Source of the DNA: Ga0077527 sp945862135 | Lineage (GTDB): Bacteria; Pseudomonadota; Gammaproteobacteria; Burkholderiales; SG8-41 | DNA length: 64,000 nt | Assembly (NCBI GenBank): GCA_964203275.1 | Contig: CAXNMF010000018.1 | Coordinates: 16,084-80,083, forward strand | Direction of reading: 5' to 3' | Notes under the pieces: model-generated | What the model saw: only the letters and a program-made list of their open reading frames with translations | Database searches by the model: none | Told to the model about the DNA's origin: nothing | Program-made: the position numbers and the translations under genes | Shown here: positions 8,760 through 16,362 of the stretch, one piece after another | Layout: each line of letters starts with the position of its first letter | Numbering within the stretch: position 1 is the first letter of the stretch

Positions 8760-9860
8760 TTATTTCTTCGCTGTCGGCCGCGAAGCATTGTTGAAAGTGA
8801 AATTGTCGTAAGACATTTCAGCGACACGGAACCACAGGAACTGGTCGGCGCGGAATTTCAGCCACTGGCTGTAGATGCGCTTGAAATGCGGGCTTTTTTT
8901 CGCCGCTTCGTCGTAAATCTCGAACGCGGCTTTTTGCGCCGCTTCCATGATCGGTTTCGGGAACTGGCGCAGCTGCGTGCCGCTGCCGACCAGTTTCTTC
9001 AGCGCTTCCGGATTTTTGGCGTCATAACTCGCCAGCATGTGCACGTTGGCTTCCGCGCATGCGGATTCAAAAATCGATTTGTACGCCTTGGGCAGCGATT
9101 CCCACTGCTTGAGGTTGACCACGGTCGAGAGCTGCGGCCCGCCTTCCCACCAGCCCGGGTAGTAATAATATTTGGCGACTTTGTTGATGCCGATTTTCTC
9201 GTCATCGTACGGGCCCACCCATTCCGCGGCGTCGATGGTGCCGCGTTCCAGCGCCTGGTAAATTTCTCCGCCGGCGATCTGTTGGCCGACGACGCCGAGT
9301 TTCGCCATGACCTGACCGGCGAGACCGCTGACGCGCATCTTCAGACCCTTGAGGTCTGACAACGATTTGATTTCCTTGCGGTACCAGCCTCCCATCTGCA
9401 CACCGGTGTTGCCGGTGGGGAACTGCACGCAGCCATAGGCCTTGAACAATTCGGCCACGGCCTGCATGCCGCCGCCGTAGTACATCCATGCGTTCTGCTG
9501 GCGCGCATTGAGCCCGAACGGAACTGCGGTCGCAAACGCAAACGCCGGGTCTTTGCCGATGTAGTAGTAAGGCGCGGTGTGGCCGCATTGCACGGTACCG
9601 TTCTGCACGGCATCGAGCACCTGCAGGCCGGGGACGATTTCACCGGCGGCGAACACGCGGATCTGGAATTTGCCGTCGGTGCCTTCGGACACACGCCGTG
9701 ACAGGATTTCGGCAGCGCCGTACAGCGTGTCGAGATTTTTCGGGAAGCTCGATGCGAGCCGCCACTGAATCACCGGCTGCGCGTGAACGATGGCGGGCGC
9801 AGCGACCGTGCCTGCGGCCAGTCCGATGCCCGCTTTTTTCAGGAATGACCGTCGCTGCAT
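8760..9860 (-). CDS. TRAP transporter substrate-binding protein (DctP/TakP type), Tat signal
   Basis: A 366-residue periplasmic receptor. The N-terminus carries a twin-arginine signal (RRSFLKKAGIGLAAG) cleaved near VHAQ. The mature part follows the DctP/TakP family: WRLASSFPK, FAAGEIVPG, the KMRVSG segment with the carboxylate-binding Arg, and GTIDAAEWVGPYDD. Tat export and the WVGPYD segment resemble receptors for 2-oxo or hydroxy acids. No DctQ/DctM membrane subunits are adjacent, so it is an orphan receptor here. An IHF-like AT-rich site lies 15 bases upstream of the start. Confidence 0.9.
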   Translation of the reverse strand: MQRRSFLKKAGIGLAAGTVAAPAIVHAQPVIQWRLASSFPKNLDTLYGAAEILSRRVSEGTDGKFQIRVFAAGEIVPGLQVLDAVQNGTVQCGHTAPYYYIGKDPAFAFATAVPFGLNARQQNAWMYYGGGMQAVAELFKAYGCVQFPTGNTGVQMGGWYRKEIKSLSDLKGLKMRVSGLAGQVMAKLGVVGQQIAGGEIYQALERGTIDAAEWVGPYDDEKIGINKVAKYYYYPGWWEGGPQLSTVVNLKQWESLPKAYKSIFESACAEANVHMLASYDAKNPEALKKLVGSGTQLRQFPKPIMEAAQKAAFEIYDEAAKKSPHFKRIYSQWLKFRADQFLWFRVAEMSYDNFTFNNASRPTAKK

Positions 9861-9874
9861 ACCGCCTCCGATTA

Positions 9875-9887
9875 CAAGTATTTGATT
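9875..9887 (+). promoter_or_regulatory. IHF-like AT-rich motif (CAAGTATTTGATT)
   Basis: Matches the IHF consensus YAANNNNTTGATW exactly. It sits between the TRAP receptor start (9860) and the pmbA stop (9900). One of six exact matches in the window. Confidence 0.35.
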
Positions 9888-9899
9888 ATTAAATGATTT

Positions 9900-11240
9900 T
9901 TATGTGCCGGCGAGGGTCATGCCCTCAACCAGTACCGAACCGCACTGGCGCGAGCTGCGGTGCGATACATCATTGCCAATGGCGACGATGTTTTTGAAAA
10001 TGTTTTTCAGATTGCCGGCAATGGTGATCTCCTGCACCGGATAAACAATCGCGCCGTCTTCCACCCAGAAACCGGCGGCACCGCGCGAGTAATCACCGGT
10101 CACAGCGTTGACGCCCTGCCCCATCAGTTCAGTCACCAAAAGGCCGCGGCCCATTTTTTTCAGCAGCGCGGCGAAATCTTCGCCGGTGTCTTTCATCATC
10201 AGGTTGTGGTTGCCGCCGGCATTGCCGGTGGTCTGCATGCCGAGCTTGCGCGCGGAATAACTGGCGAGGAAATAACCCTGCACCACGCCGTTCTTGACGA
10301 TGTCGCGCGCCTGCGTCGCCACGCCCTCTTCATCGAATGCGCCGCTGGCGAGGCCTTTCGGAATCAGCGGCAGGTCGCTCATCTGCACGATGGGCGAAAA
10401 CACCGTCTTGCCGAGGCTGTCGAGCAGAAACGAGGATTTGCGATAGAGGCTGCCTCCGGAAACCGCCGATACAAAATGCCCCATCAGGCTGGAGGCGATA
10501 CCGGATTCGTACAGCACCGGCACCTGCTCGGTTGGCACCTTGCGCGCCTTCAGCCGCGCCACGGCGCGCTGGCCGGCCTTGCGGCCGATGACATCCGGCG
10601 TCGGCAGGTCAGCGGGATCGCGCGCGGTTTCATACCAGTCGTCGCGCTGCATGCCGTCGCCTTTGCCGGCGATCAGCGCGCACCACATGCTGTGGCGTGA
10701 ACTCGGATAACCGGCAAGAAAACCGTTGCTGTTGCCGTAGATGAAGTGCGACTGCTGCGTCGAAACTGTGGCGCCTTCGGAATTGGTGATCTTTTTATCC
10801 ACCGCAAAACCTGCAGCTTCGCAGGCCTGCGCCATTTCGATGGCGCGCTCGACCGGCATATCCCAGGGATGAATCAGGTCGAGGTCGGGAAATTCACGCG
10901 CGAGGCGGTCGGGGTCGGCGAGGCCGGCGCAATCATCGGTCGCGGTGTACCGCGCAATCGCCAGTGCGGCATCAACGGTGTCGCGCAGCGCCTGCGGCGA
11001 CAGATCTGAACTCGAAGCATGGCCGCGCTGCTTGCCGATATAAACCGTGACGCCGATGCCCTTGTCGCGGTTGTATTCGATGGTTTCGACTTCACCCTGG
11101 CGCGCCGTCACGGTCTGGCCGAAGCCTTCGCTGACTTCAGCGTCTGCCGCAGTGGCGCCGCGGGATTTGGCATGGTTCAGCGCGTCAGTTACGAGCTGCT
11201 TGAGCGTGTCGTCGGTATATGAAAACGGATTGGAGGCCAT
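9900..11240 (-). CDS. pmbA: PmbA, TldD/PmbA-family metalloprotease subunit
   Basis: 446 residues, the usual PmbA length. It has the N-terminal nucleotide-like domain with SRGATAADAEVSEGFGQ and the G-VTVYIGKQRG strand. The C-terminal domain ends with GSVLVEGMTLAGT. It contains TTGNAGGNHNLMMKDTG and VTGDYSRGAAGFWVEDG, characteristic of PmbA. With TldD it forms a cytoplasmic heterodimer that processes modified peptides (microcin B17, CcdA). The catalytic zinc site is in TldD, which is not in the window. It is divergent from darP, the usual arrangement in betaproteobacteria. Confidence 0.95.
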   Translation of the reverse strand: MASNPFSYTDDTLKQLVTDALNHAKSRGATAADAEVSEGFGQTVTARQGEVETIEYNRDKGIGVTVYIGKQRGHASSSDLSPQALRDTVDAALAIARYTATDDCAGLADPDRLAREFPDLDLIHPWDMPVERAIEMAQACEAAGFAVDKKITNSEGATVSTQQSHFIYGNSNGFLAGYPSSRHSMWCALIAGKGDGMQRDDWYETARDPADLPTPDVIGRKAGQRAVARLKARKVPTEQVPVLYESGIASSLMGHFVSAVSGGSLYRKSSFLLDSLGKTVFSPIVQMSDLPLIPKGLASGAFDEEGVATQARDIVKNGVVQGYFLASYSARKLGMQTTGNAGGNHNLMMKDTGEDFAALLKKMGRGLLVTELMGQGVNAVTGDYSRGAAGFWVEDGAIVYPVQEITIAGNLKNIFKNIVAIGNDVSHRSSRQCGSVLVEGMTLAGT

Positions 11241-11330
11241 GATTTTTGCGGGGCGCAGGGACCGGCCCTGCAGGAAAGAGCGTTATCATAACAGCTTCAA
11301 TTTTTTGCCTGCCCGTCTGGCCTGCCCATT

Positions 11331-11891
11331 GTGGATGACACCCCTGATTTCGACGATCTGCCCAGCAAGAGCCAGCGCAAGCGCGACATGGACGCGCTGC
11401 AGGACATCGGCGCCGAACTGACCGAGCTGAACGCGCAGCAATTGGACAGCATCGAACTGCCCGAGAGCCTGCGCGAGGCCGTGCTTGAGGCCCGTGCCAT
11501 GAAACACAACGAGGCGCGGCGCCGTCAGGTGCAGTACATCGGCAAGCTGATGCGTCAGGTTGATCCGGCGCCGATCCGCGCCAAGCTCGACGGTTTCCTC
11601 TCGGTTTCTGCGGAACACACGGCACATTTGCACCACATCGAACGCTGGCGTGAACGGCTGCTGGCTGATCCGAAATCCGTCGCGGAATTCATTGCCGCCT
11701 ATCCCGAAGCCGACAGCCAGCAACTGCGCACGCTGCTGCGCAACACCGCGGATGAACGCGCGCGTGCCAAGCCGCCCAAACATTTCCGCGCGCTGTTCCA
11801 GATGATCCGCAGTCTGGTGGAAGCACGAAATCGCTCCAACGCCAACGCAGATACAACAGCCGATACGGCGGACAGCACATCGAATCACTGA
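11331..11891 (+). CDS. darP: DarP (YjgA), dual-action ribosomal maturation protein
   Basis: 186 residues beginning with GTG at 11331, since no ATG fits the conserved start (DDTPDFDDLPSKSQRKRDM). Family hallmarks are the KSQRKRDMDALQDIGAEL region, ELPESLREAVLEAR, the KHNEARRRQVQYIGKLMR core and a long helical C-terminus rich in Arg and Gln. DarP binds late 50S precursor particles and promotes maturation of the peptidyl transferase centre. The gene is divergent from pmbA with 90 bases between them and is followed 22 bases later by mog. Confidence 0.93.
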   Translation: MDDTPDFDDLPSKSQRKRDMDALQDIGAELTELNAQQLDSIELPESLREAVLEARAMKHNEARRRQVQYIGKLMRQVDPAPIRAKLDGFLSVSAEHTAHLHHIERWRERLLADPKSVAEFIAAYPEADSQQLRTLLRNTADERARAKPPKHFRALFQMIRSLVEARNRSNANADTTADTADSTSNH

Positions 11892-11900
11892 GGCACTCGA

Positions 11901-11906
11901 TATAAT
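11901..11906 (+). promoter_or_regulatory. TATAAT box immediately upstream of mog
   Basis: A perfect -10 hexamer only 8 bases before the mog ATG, with no ribosome site between. If used, transcripts would be almost leaderless. No convincing -35 box is visible, so this is weak. Confidence 0.25.
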
Positions 11907-11913
11907 CCGCGCC

Positions 11914-12546
11914 ATGACCAATTCAGCAGAACAACTCATCATCGGGCTGGTTTCAATCAGCGACCGCGCATCACAGGGAGTCTACAAGGACGAAGGCATC
12001 CCCGCGCTGGAAGACTGGTTCAAACTGGCCCTCAGCGCGCCGCAATGGCGCACCGTCACCCGGCTGATTCCGGACGAGCGTCCGCAGATTGAAAACACGT
12101 TAAAGGAACTGGTGGATCAGGAAGGCTGCCATCTGGTGCTGACCACCGGCGGCACCGGCCCCGCACTGCGCGATGTCACGCCCGAAGCCACGCTGGCCGT
12201 CGGCGACAAGGAAATGCCGGGCTTCGGCGAGCAGATGCGTCAGGTCAGCCTGAAATTCGTGCCGACTGCGATTCTGTCGCGGCAAGTCGCCGTGATCCGT
12301 TTCCGCCGCACCAACCTTGAACCCAAGACCGGCGCGCTGATCATCAACCTGCCCGGACAGCCGAAGGCGATCAAGGAAACACTGGAAGGGCTGAAGGATG
12401 AAGCGGGCAAACCACTGGTGCACGGCATTTTTGCTGCCGTGCCCTACTGCATCGATTTGATCGGCGGTCCGTACATCGAAACCAACGAAGCCGTGTGCAA
12501 GGCCTTCCGGCCGAAATCGGCGATACGGCCGAAACAAACCCCTTAG
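11914..12546 (+). CDS. mog: Molybdopterin adenylyltransferase Mog/MogA
   Basis: 210 residues with the MoaB/Mog fold: GLVSISDRASQGVYKDEGIPAL at the start, RLIPDE, the TTGGTG nucleotide-binding loop at about residues 78-82, and RDVTPEAT. The C-terminus has IINLPGQPKAIKETLEGL. Mog adenylates molybdopterin before Mo insertion into the cofactor. The stop TAG (12544-12546) overlaps the first bases of a CACAGAG inverted-repeat element, so the last codons (KQTP) may have been changed by that insertion. It lies 22 bases after darP. Confidence 0.93.
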   Translation: MTNSAEQLIIGLVSISDRASQGVYKDEGIPALEDWFKLALSAPQWRTVTRLIPDERPQIENTLKELVDQEGCHLVLTTGGTGPALRDVTPEATLAVGDKEMPGFGEQMRQVSLKFVPTAILSRQVAVIRFRRTNLEPKTGALIINLPGQPKAIKETLEGLKDEAGKPLVHGIFAAVPYCIDLIGGPYIETNEAVCKAFRPKSAIRPKQTP

Positions 12547-12666
12547 CCACAGAGGGCACAGAGAAAACCAAGGGGTTTTCAGCCGGATACGGCAGAATGA
12601 TCTCTCAGGAAAACGCAGGCGAAAACTCAAAGAAATCTCTTTGGCCTCTGTGGCCTCTGTGGCTAA
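12543..12666. mobile_element. Non-coding CACAGAG inverted-repeat element (miniature form)
   Basis: 124 bp. Left end: TTA, then GCCACAGAG (12546-12554) and GGCACAGAG (12555-12563). Right end, inverted: CTCTTTGGC (12637-12645), CTCTGTGGC (12646-12654), CTCTGTGGC (12655-12663), then TAA. The outermost 21 bases of the two ends match with one mismatch. The roughly 70-bp interior has no gene but includes a small hairpin (AAAACC/GGTTTT, 12564-12579). GCTTTTGAC follows at 12670-12678. The ends, the 9-bp repeat unit and the same downstream 9-mer recur around the GxxExxY gene at 25150-25584. That makes this look like a gene-less derivative of the same element. Confidence 0.6.
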
Positions 12667-12693
12667 ACCGCTTTTGACCTTAAGCAATCACCC

Positions 12694-13371
12694 ATGACAA
12701 CACTCCTCGAAACCATCGAACTCGAAACCACACCGAACCCGACCGCCGCCGTAATCTGGATGCACGGCCTTGGCGCCGACGGCAACGACTTCGTGCCCAT
12801 CGTCAATGAACTCGATCTCGCCGGTGCGCCCGGCATCCGCTTCATTTTCCCGCATGCACCGACGCGCCCGGTGACCATCAATAACGGTTATGTGATGCGC
12901 GCCTGGTATGACATCTCTTTCGGCGACCTTGAAGGCCACACGCGAAAGGCCGATGAAAAGGGGGTGCGTGAATCACAGGCGCAGATCGGTCAGTTAATTG
13001 CGCGCGAGAACAGCCGTGGCATCGCCGCAGAGAAAATCGTCCTCGCCGGTTTCTCGCAGGGCGGCGCAATCGCGCTGCACACGGGCCTGCGTTACCCGGA
13101 ACAACTCGCCGGGGTGATGGCGCTGTCGACCTATCTGCCGCTTGCGGAAAGTTTTGCTGCGGAAGCCGCGCCGGCCAACGCCAAAACCTCCGTATTCATG
13201 GCGCACGGCACTCAGGATCCGGTGGTGCCTTATGCGATGGGCAACAACTCACATGAATTGCTGAAAAAAGCGGGTTACGCCGTGCAATGGCATGAATATC
13301 CGATGCAACACTCGGTATGCCTTGAAGAAGTGGCCGACATCGGAAGCTGGTTGTCAGGCGTGCTGCGCTGA
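12694..13371 (+). CDS. Alpha/beta hydrolase, carboxylesterase/phospholipase family
   Basis: 225 residues, the normal size for the carboxylesterase/lysophospholipase (EstB/acyl-protein thioesterase-like) family. HGLGADG (24-30) forms the oxyanion loop and GFSQGG (119-124) holds the Ser121 nucleophile. Asp175 (GTQDP) and His206 (MQHS) complete the triad. There is no signal peptide, so it acts in the cytoplasm on short acyl esters. It starts 28 bases after the CACAGAG element and is followed 23 bases later by a Bug receptor, with which it may be co-transcribed. Confidence 0.92.
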   Translation: MTTLLETIELETTPNPTAAVIWMHGLGADGNDFVPIVNELDLAGAPGIRFIFPHAPTRPVTINNGYVMRAWYDISFGDLEGHTRKADEKGVRESQAQIGQLIARENSRGIAAEKIVLAGFSQGGAIALHTGLRYPEQLAGVMALSTYLPLAESFAAEAAPANAKTSVFMAHGTQDPVVPYAMGNNSHELLKKAGYAVQWHEYPMQHSVCLEEVADIGSWLSGVLR

Positions 13372-13393
13372 CATCACCACAACAAGGGGAGCC

Positions 13394-14359
13394 ATGAACA
13401 AAATTGCCGTCACACTGGGCGCAATAGCCTGCGCCCTTTCCGTTGCCGCACCGGCCGCAGAACCAGCCGCCTACCCGAACCGCCCGGTGCGTTTCATCGT
13501 GCCCTTCGGCGCCGGCAGCGCCACCGATGTGGTCGCACGTACCGTCGGCCAGAACCTGTCCGAGGCACTGGGTCAGGCCATCGTCATCGATAATCGGGCT
13601 GGAGCAAATGGCACCATCGGCGCGGAACTCGCGGCGAAGTCGCCGAAAGACGGCTACACCATCCTGATGAGCACCAACACGCCCAGCGCCGCGGCGCCGA
13701 GCCTGATGAAAAAGATCAATTACGATCCGGTGAAGGATTTCGCGCCGATCGCCCGCGTCGGCACCATCGCCTTTGTGCTGGTGACCAGCCCGTCGCTGCC
13801 GGTGAAGAACATGCCGGAGCTGATCGCGCTGGCAAAAAAACAGCCGGGCAAACTGACTGCGGGCTCGGGCAGCGCCGGCAGCCTGGTGCCGATATTCATG
13901 CTGCAGCAGATGGCGGGCATCGAACTGACGCATGTGCCCTACAAAAGCATTCCGCCCGCGCTCTCTGACGTGATCAGCGGCCAGATCAACATGGTTTACG
14001 CCGACATGGTGAATGGCGCGCCGCAGGTCAAATCCGGCAAGCTGCGCGGACTGGGCGTGACCTCTCGCAAACGCGATCCGCTGTTGCCGGAGGTGCAGGC
14101 GATTGCCGAAACCGTGAAGGACTTCGAACTGATTGCATGGTTCGCGATGTTCGCACCGGCCGGCACACCTCAACCCGTCATCGACCGCCTGTCGGCCGAG
14201 TCCGCAAAAATCCTCGCCCGCAAAGATGTGCGCGAACGCTTTGCCGTGCTCGGCATTCAGGTCGATCCGATGAAACCGGCAGAACTGGGCAAGTTCCAGA
14301 AAAGCGAGCTGGAAAAATGGGCGCGACTGGCGAAAGCTGCGAACATCATCCCCGAGTAA
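13394..14359 (+). CDS. Bug/TctC-family periplasmic solute-binding protein
   Basis: 321 residues. ATG 13394 follows AAGGGGA and gives a signal peptide ending near APAAEPAA. An in-frame start at 13292 would lie inside the upstream esterase. The receptor core is complete: YPNRPVRFIVPFGAGSATD (first ligand loop), DNRAGANGTIG, DGYT and HVPYKSIPPAL. The extra Ser in GAGSATD, in place of the usual Gly, marks a divergent ligand loop. It is followed 30 bases later by a class III CoA-transferase, so the pair probably handles uptake and activation of one organic acid. This is the only plus-strand Bug gene in the window. Confidence 0.93.
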   Translation: MNKIAVTLGAIACALSVAAPAAEPAAYPNRPVRFIVPFGAGSATDVVARTVGQNLSEALGQAIVIDNRAGANGTIGAELAAKSPKDGYTILMSTNTPSAAAPSLMKKINYDPVKDFAPIARVGTIAFVLVTSPSLPVKNMPELIALAKKQPGKLTAGSGSAGSLVPIFMLQQMAGIELTHVPYKSIPPALSDVISGQINMVYADMVNGAPQVKSGKLRGLGVTSRKRDPLLPEVQAIAETVKDFELIAWFAMFAPAGTPQPVIDRLSAESAKILARKDVRERFAVLGIQVDPMKPAELGKFQKSELEKWARLAKAANIIPE

Positions 14360-14388
14360 TCACCTAGACAATTTACAGGAGCATTGCA

Positions 14389-15588
14389 GTGACTCAACCT
14401 TTGGACGGCGTACGCATCATTGACCTGAGCTCGGTCGTGATGGGGCCATTTGCCACGCAGCTGCTCGGCGACCTCGGCGCCGACATCGTCAAGGTCGAAG
14501 CGCCGGACGGCGACATTCTGCGCCACATCGCGCCGATGCGGCACAAGGCAATGGGCCATATCTTCCTGCACCACAACCGCAACAAGCGTTCGATCGTGCT
14601 CGACCTGAAAAAACCCGAAGGCCTGGCCGCACTGCACAAGCTGATCCAGACCGCGGACGTTTTGTTCTACAACGTGCGGCCGCAGGCGATGAAGCGGCTG
14701 AAACTGTCGTACGAGGACGTTACCGCCATCAACCCGCAGATCATCTACGTCGGCGCTTACGGCTTCAGCCAACGCGGACCCTATGCCGCTCAACCCGCTT
14801 ACGACGACCTGATCCAGGGCATGTCGGCGATGCCGGCGCTGTTTCACGAAGCGGGTGCATCGTCGCCGCGTTATGCGCCGCTGGCGATCGCTGATCGCAT
14901 CACCGGCCTTGCAGCAGTCAACGCCATCACCACTGCGCTGTTCGCGCGCAGCCGTACCGGCAAGGGCCAGTCGGTCGAAGTGCCGATGTTCGAAACCGTG
15001 ACGCAGATGGTGCTCGCCGACCACATGGGCGGTTTCACCTTCGATCCGCCGGAAGGTCCTTACGGCTATGCGCGCATGCTGGCGCATGACCGTGCGCCCT
15101 ACAAAACCAGTGACGGCTATATGTGCGTGCTGATCTACAACGACAAGCACTGGCGCGCCTTTTTCAAGCTGATCGGCCAGGAAGCAATGTTTGAATCCGA
15201 CCCGCGATTCGGCAGTCACGAAGCACGTTCGCGCAACATCGCCGAGGTTTACGCGTTCGCTGCCGAGCAGTTGAAGCTGCGCAGCAATACGGAATGGGAA
15301 AAACTGCTGCGTGAGGCCGACATTCCGTCAGCACCGATGAAATCGGTCGGCGACGTACTCAACGACCCGCATCTGGCGGCCACCGGATTCTTCAAGGAAT
15401 CCGAACACCCCAGCGAAGGCCGCTTGCGCGAAATGACGCTGGCCAGCCACTGGTCAGGCGCCGATGCCATGCCGCACCGCCCGGCGCCGCGCCTCGGCGA
15501 GCACAGCGCGGAAATCCTGCGTGAGGCCGGTTACGCAGATGCGGAAATCCAGGCACTGGCCGCAGCCGGGGCCACCAAACTCGCCTGA
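14389..15588 (+). CDS. Class III CoA-transferase (CaiB/BaiF family)
   Basis: 399 residues starting at GTG 14389 with CAGGAG eight bases upstream. Family features: LDGVRIIDLSSVVMGPFATQLLGDLGADIVKVE at the N-terminus, NRNKRSIVLDLK, and AYDDLIQGMSA, whose Asp at about residue 140 is the acyl-anhydride-forming residue. The C-terminal RPAPRLGEHSAEIL is also typical. The enzyme moves CoA between acyl groups and would activate a carboxylic acid for degradation. It shares an operon with the Bug receptor just upstream and ends before a bidirectional terminator. Confidence 0.93.
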   Translation: MTQPLDGVRIIDLSSVVMGPFATQLLGDLGADIVKVEAPDGDILRHIAPMRHKAMGHIFLHHNRNKRSIVLDLKKPEGLAALHKLIQTADVLFYNVRPQAMKRLKLSYEDVTAINPQIIYVGAYGFSQRGPYAAQPAYDDLIQGMSAMPALFHEAGASSPRYAPLAIADRITGLAAVNAITTALFARSRTGKGQSVEVPMFETVTQMVLADHMGGFTFDPPEGPYGYARMLAHDRAPYKTSDGYMCVLIYNDKHWRAFFKLIGQEAMFESDPRFGSHEARSRNIAEVYAFAAEQLKLRSNTEWEKLLREADIPSAPMKSVGDVLNDPHLAATGFFKESEHPSEGRLREMTLASHWSGADAMPHRPAPRLGEHSAEILREAGYADAEIQALAAAGATKLA

Positions 15589-15615
15589 GGCAAACCGCGG
15601 CAGTGCTACTGGCGT

Positions 15616-15657
15616 AAAAAAACGGCGTGCCCCGAAACGGGCACGCCGTATTTATTT
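15616..15657. terminator. Bidirectional terminator between convergent genes
   Basis: A 10-bp perfect stem (15623-15632 with 15639-15648) around a CGAAAC loop, with AAAAAAA to the left and an AT-rich tail to the right. It separates the CoA-transferase and the cytochrome gene. Confidence 0.88.
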
Positions 15658-15673
15658 AAACTGCTGCGCTTGT

Positions 15674-16147
15674 TTAATAAGCGAGCTTCAGCTTGTCGAG
15701 CTGCTCCTTGGTAATTGCCGGCACATCACCACGCGCCGCCCAGCGGTTGAGGTTCCAGCCGCCTTCACCCAGCCAGGCCTTGAACAGCGCCAGATTCTTC
15801 TGCCGCTCCTGATCGTCGCCACCGAGGTAGCGATACATATTGCCGGGTTTGCCGCCTGGGCTGGCCTTGCCGTCATCCAGACGACGCTGAAGGGCGCCGG
15901 TCTCGGGGTAAACAATGTGAGTCACCATCAAAGGAAAGGAGTCCATGCGCGGACCGATCTTTTCCTTGGTGAGTTTGGCTTCATTTTTCTTGAATTCCTT
16001 GTAAATCGGCGATCCGTCACCATGGCACTCCGAGCAGTACTCCTTGAGCACCGGTGCAATGTCCTTGCTATAGGTCACGGTCTGGGCGAACGCGGGAACC
16101 GCGATTGCAGACGCCAGCGCAAATGCGGGAATGAGTTTCTTCAGCAT
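15674..16147 (-). CDS. Secreted monoheme c-type cytochrome-like protein
   Basis: 157 residues from ATG 16147, which has GGAG upstream. An in-frame ATG at 16282 is too far out and lacks the signal. Residues 1-20 form a signal peptide (MLKKLIPAFALASAIA, cleavage after AFA). A CSECH heme-binding motif lies at about residues 38-42 in a VTYSKDIAPVLKEYCSECHG context, as in cytochrome c domains of the planctomycete/PSD1-like type. The rest contains MYRYLGG and a Trp-rich stretch (WLGEGGWNLNRW) but no second CxxCH. It is probably a periplasmic electron carrier with unknown partner. Confidence 0.85.
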   Translation of the reverse strand: MLKKLIPAFALASAIAVPAFAQTVTYSKDIAPVLKEYCSECHGDGSPIYKEFKKNEAKLTKEKIGPRMDSFPLMVTHIVYPETGALQRRLDDGKASPGGKPGNMYRYLGGDDQERQKNLALFKAWLGEGGWNLNRWAARGDVPAITKEQLDKLKLAY

Positions 16148-16323
16148 GGTTTTCTCCTTGTAATCATTGTTATTGGTGGTCCGGAAACCATCGCAACAAA
16201 CGGTGAGCTGATGGCTCCAACGCGAAACCATTGTCAATGAAGTCACCAAGAAGAAATTTGATGCAACGCAAGTTACAGCCAATCAGACTTAAAGCAACCG
16301 GGATTCATTTAATTAGTTAATTA

Positions 16324-16336
16324 AATCAATAACTTG
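16324..16336 (-). promoter_or_regulatory. IHF-like AT-rich motif (AATCAATAACTTG)
   Basis: Exact match to WATCAANNNNTTR inside an AT-rich stretch (about 16305-16345) between the cytochrome start and the end of the PilZ-like gene. Confidence 0.35.
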
Positions 16337-16362
16337 AAAATTTATCCCCGCACTTCGCAACC

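Noticed and set aside
12543..12666. Reading the CACAGAG palindrome only as the mog terminator
   Set aside because: It can fold, but there is no T-tract, the ends are tandem 9-mers, and the same ends bound a gene elsewhere.
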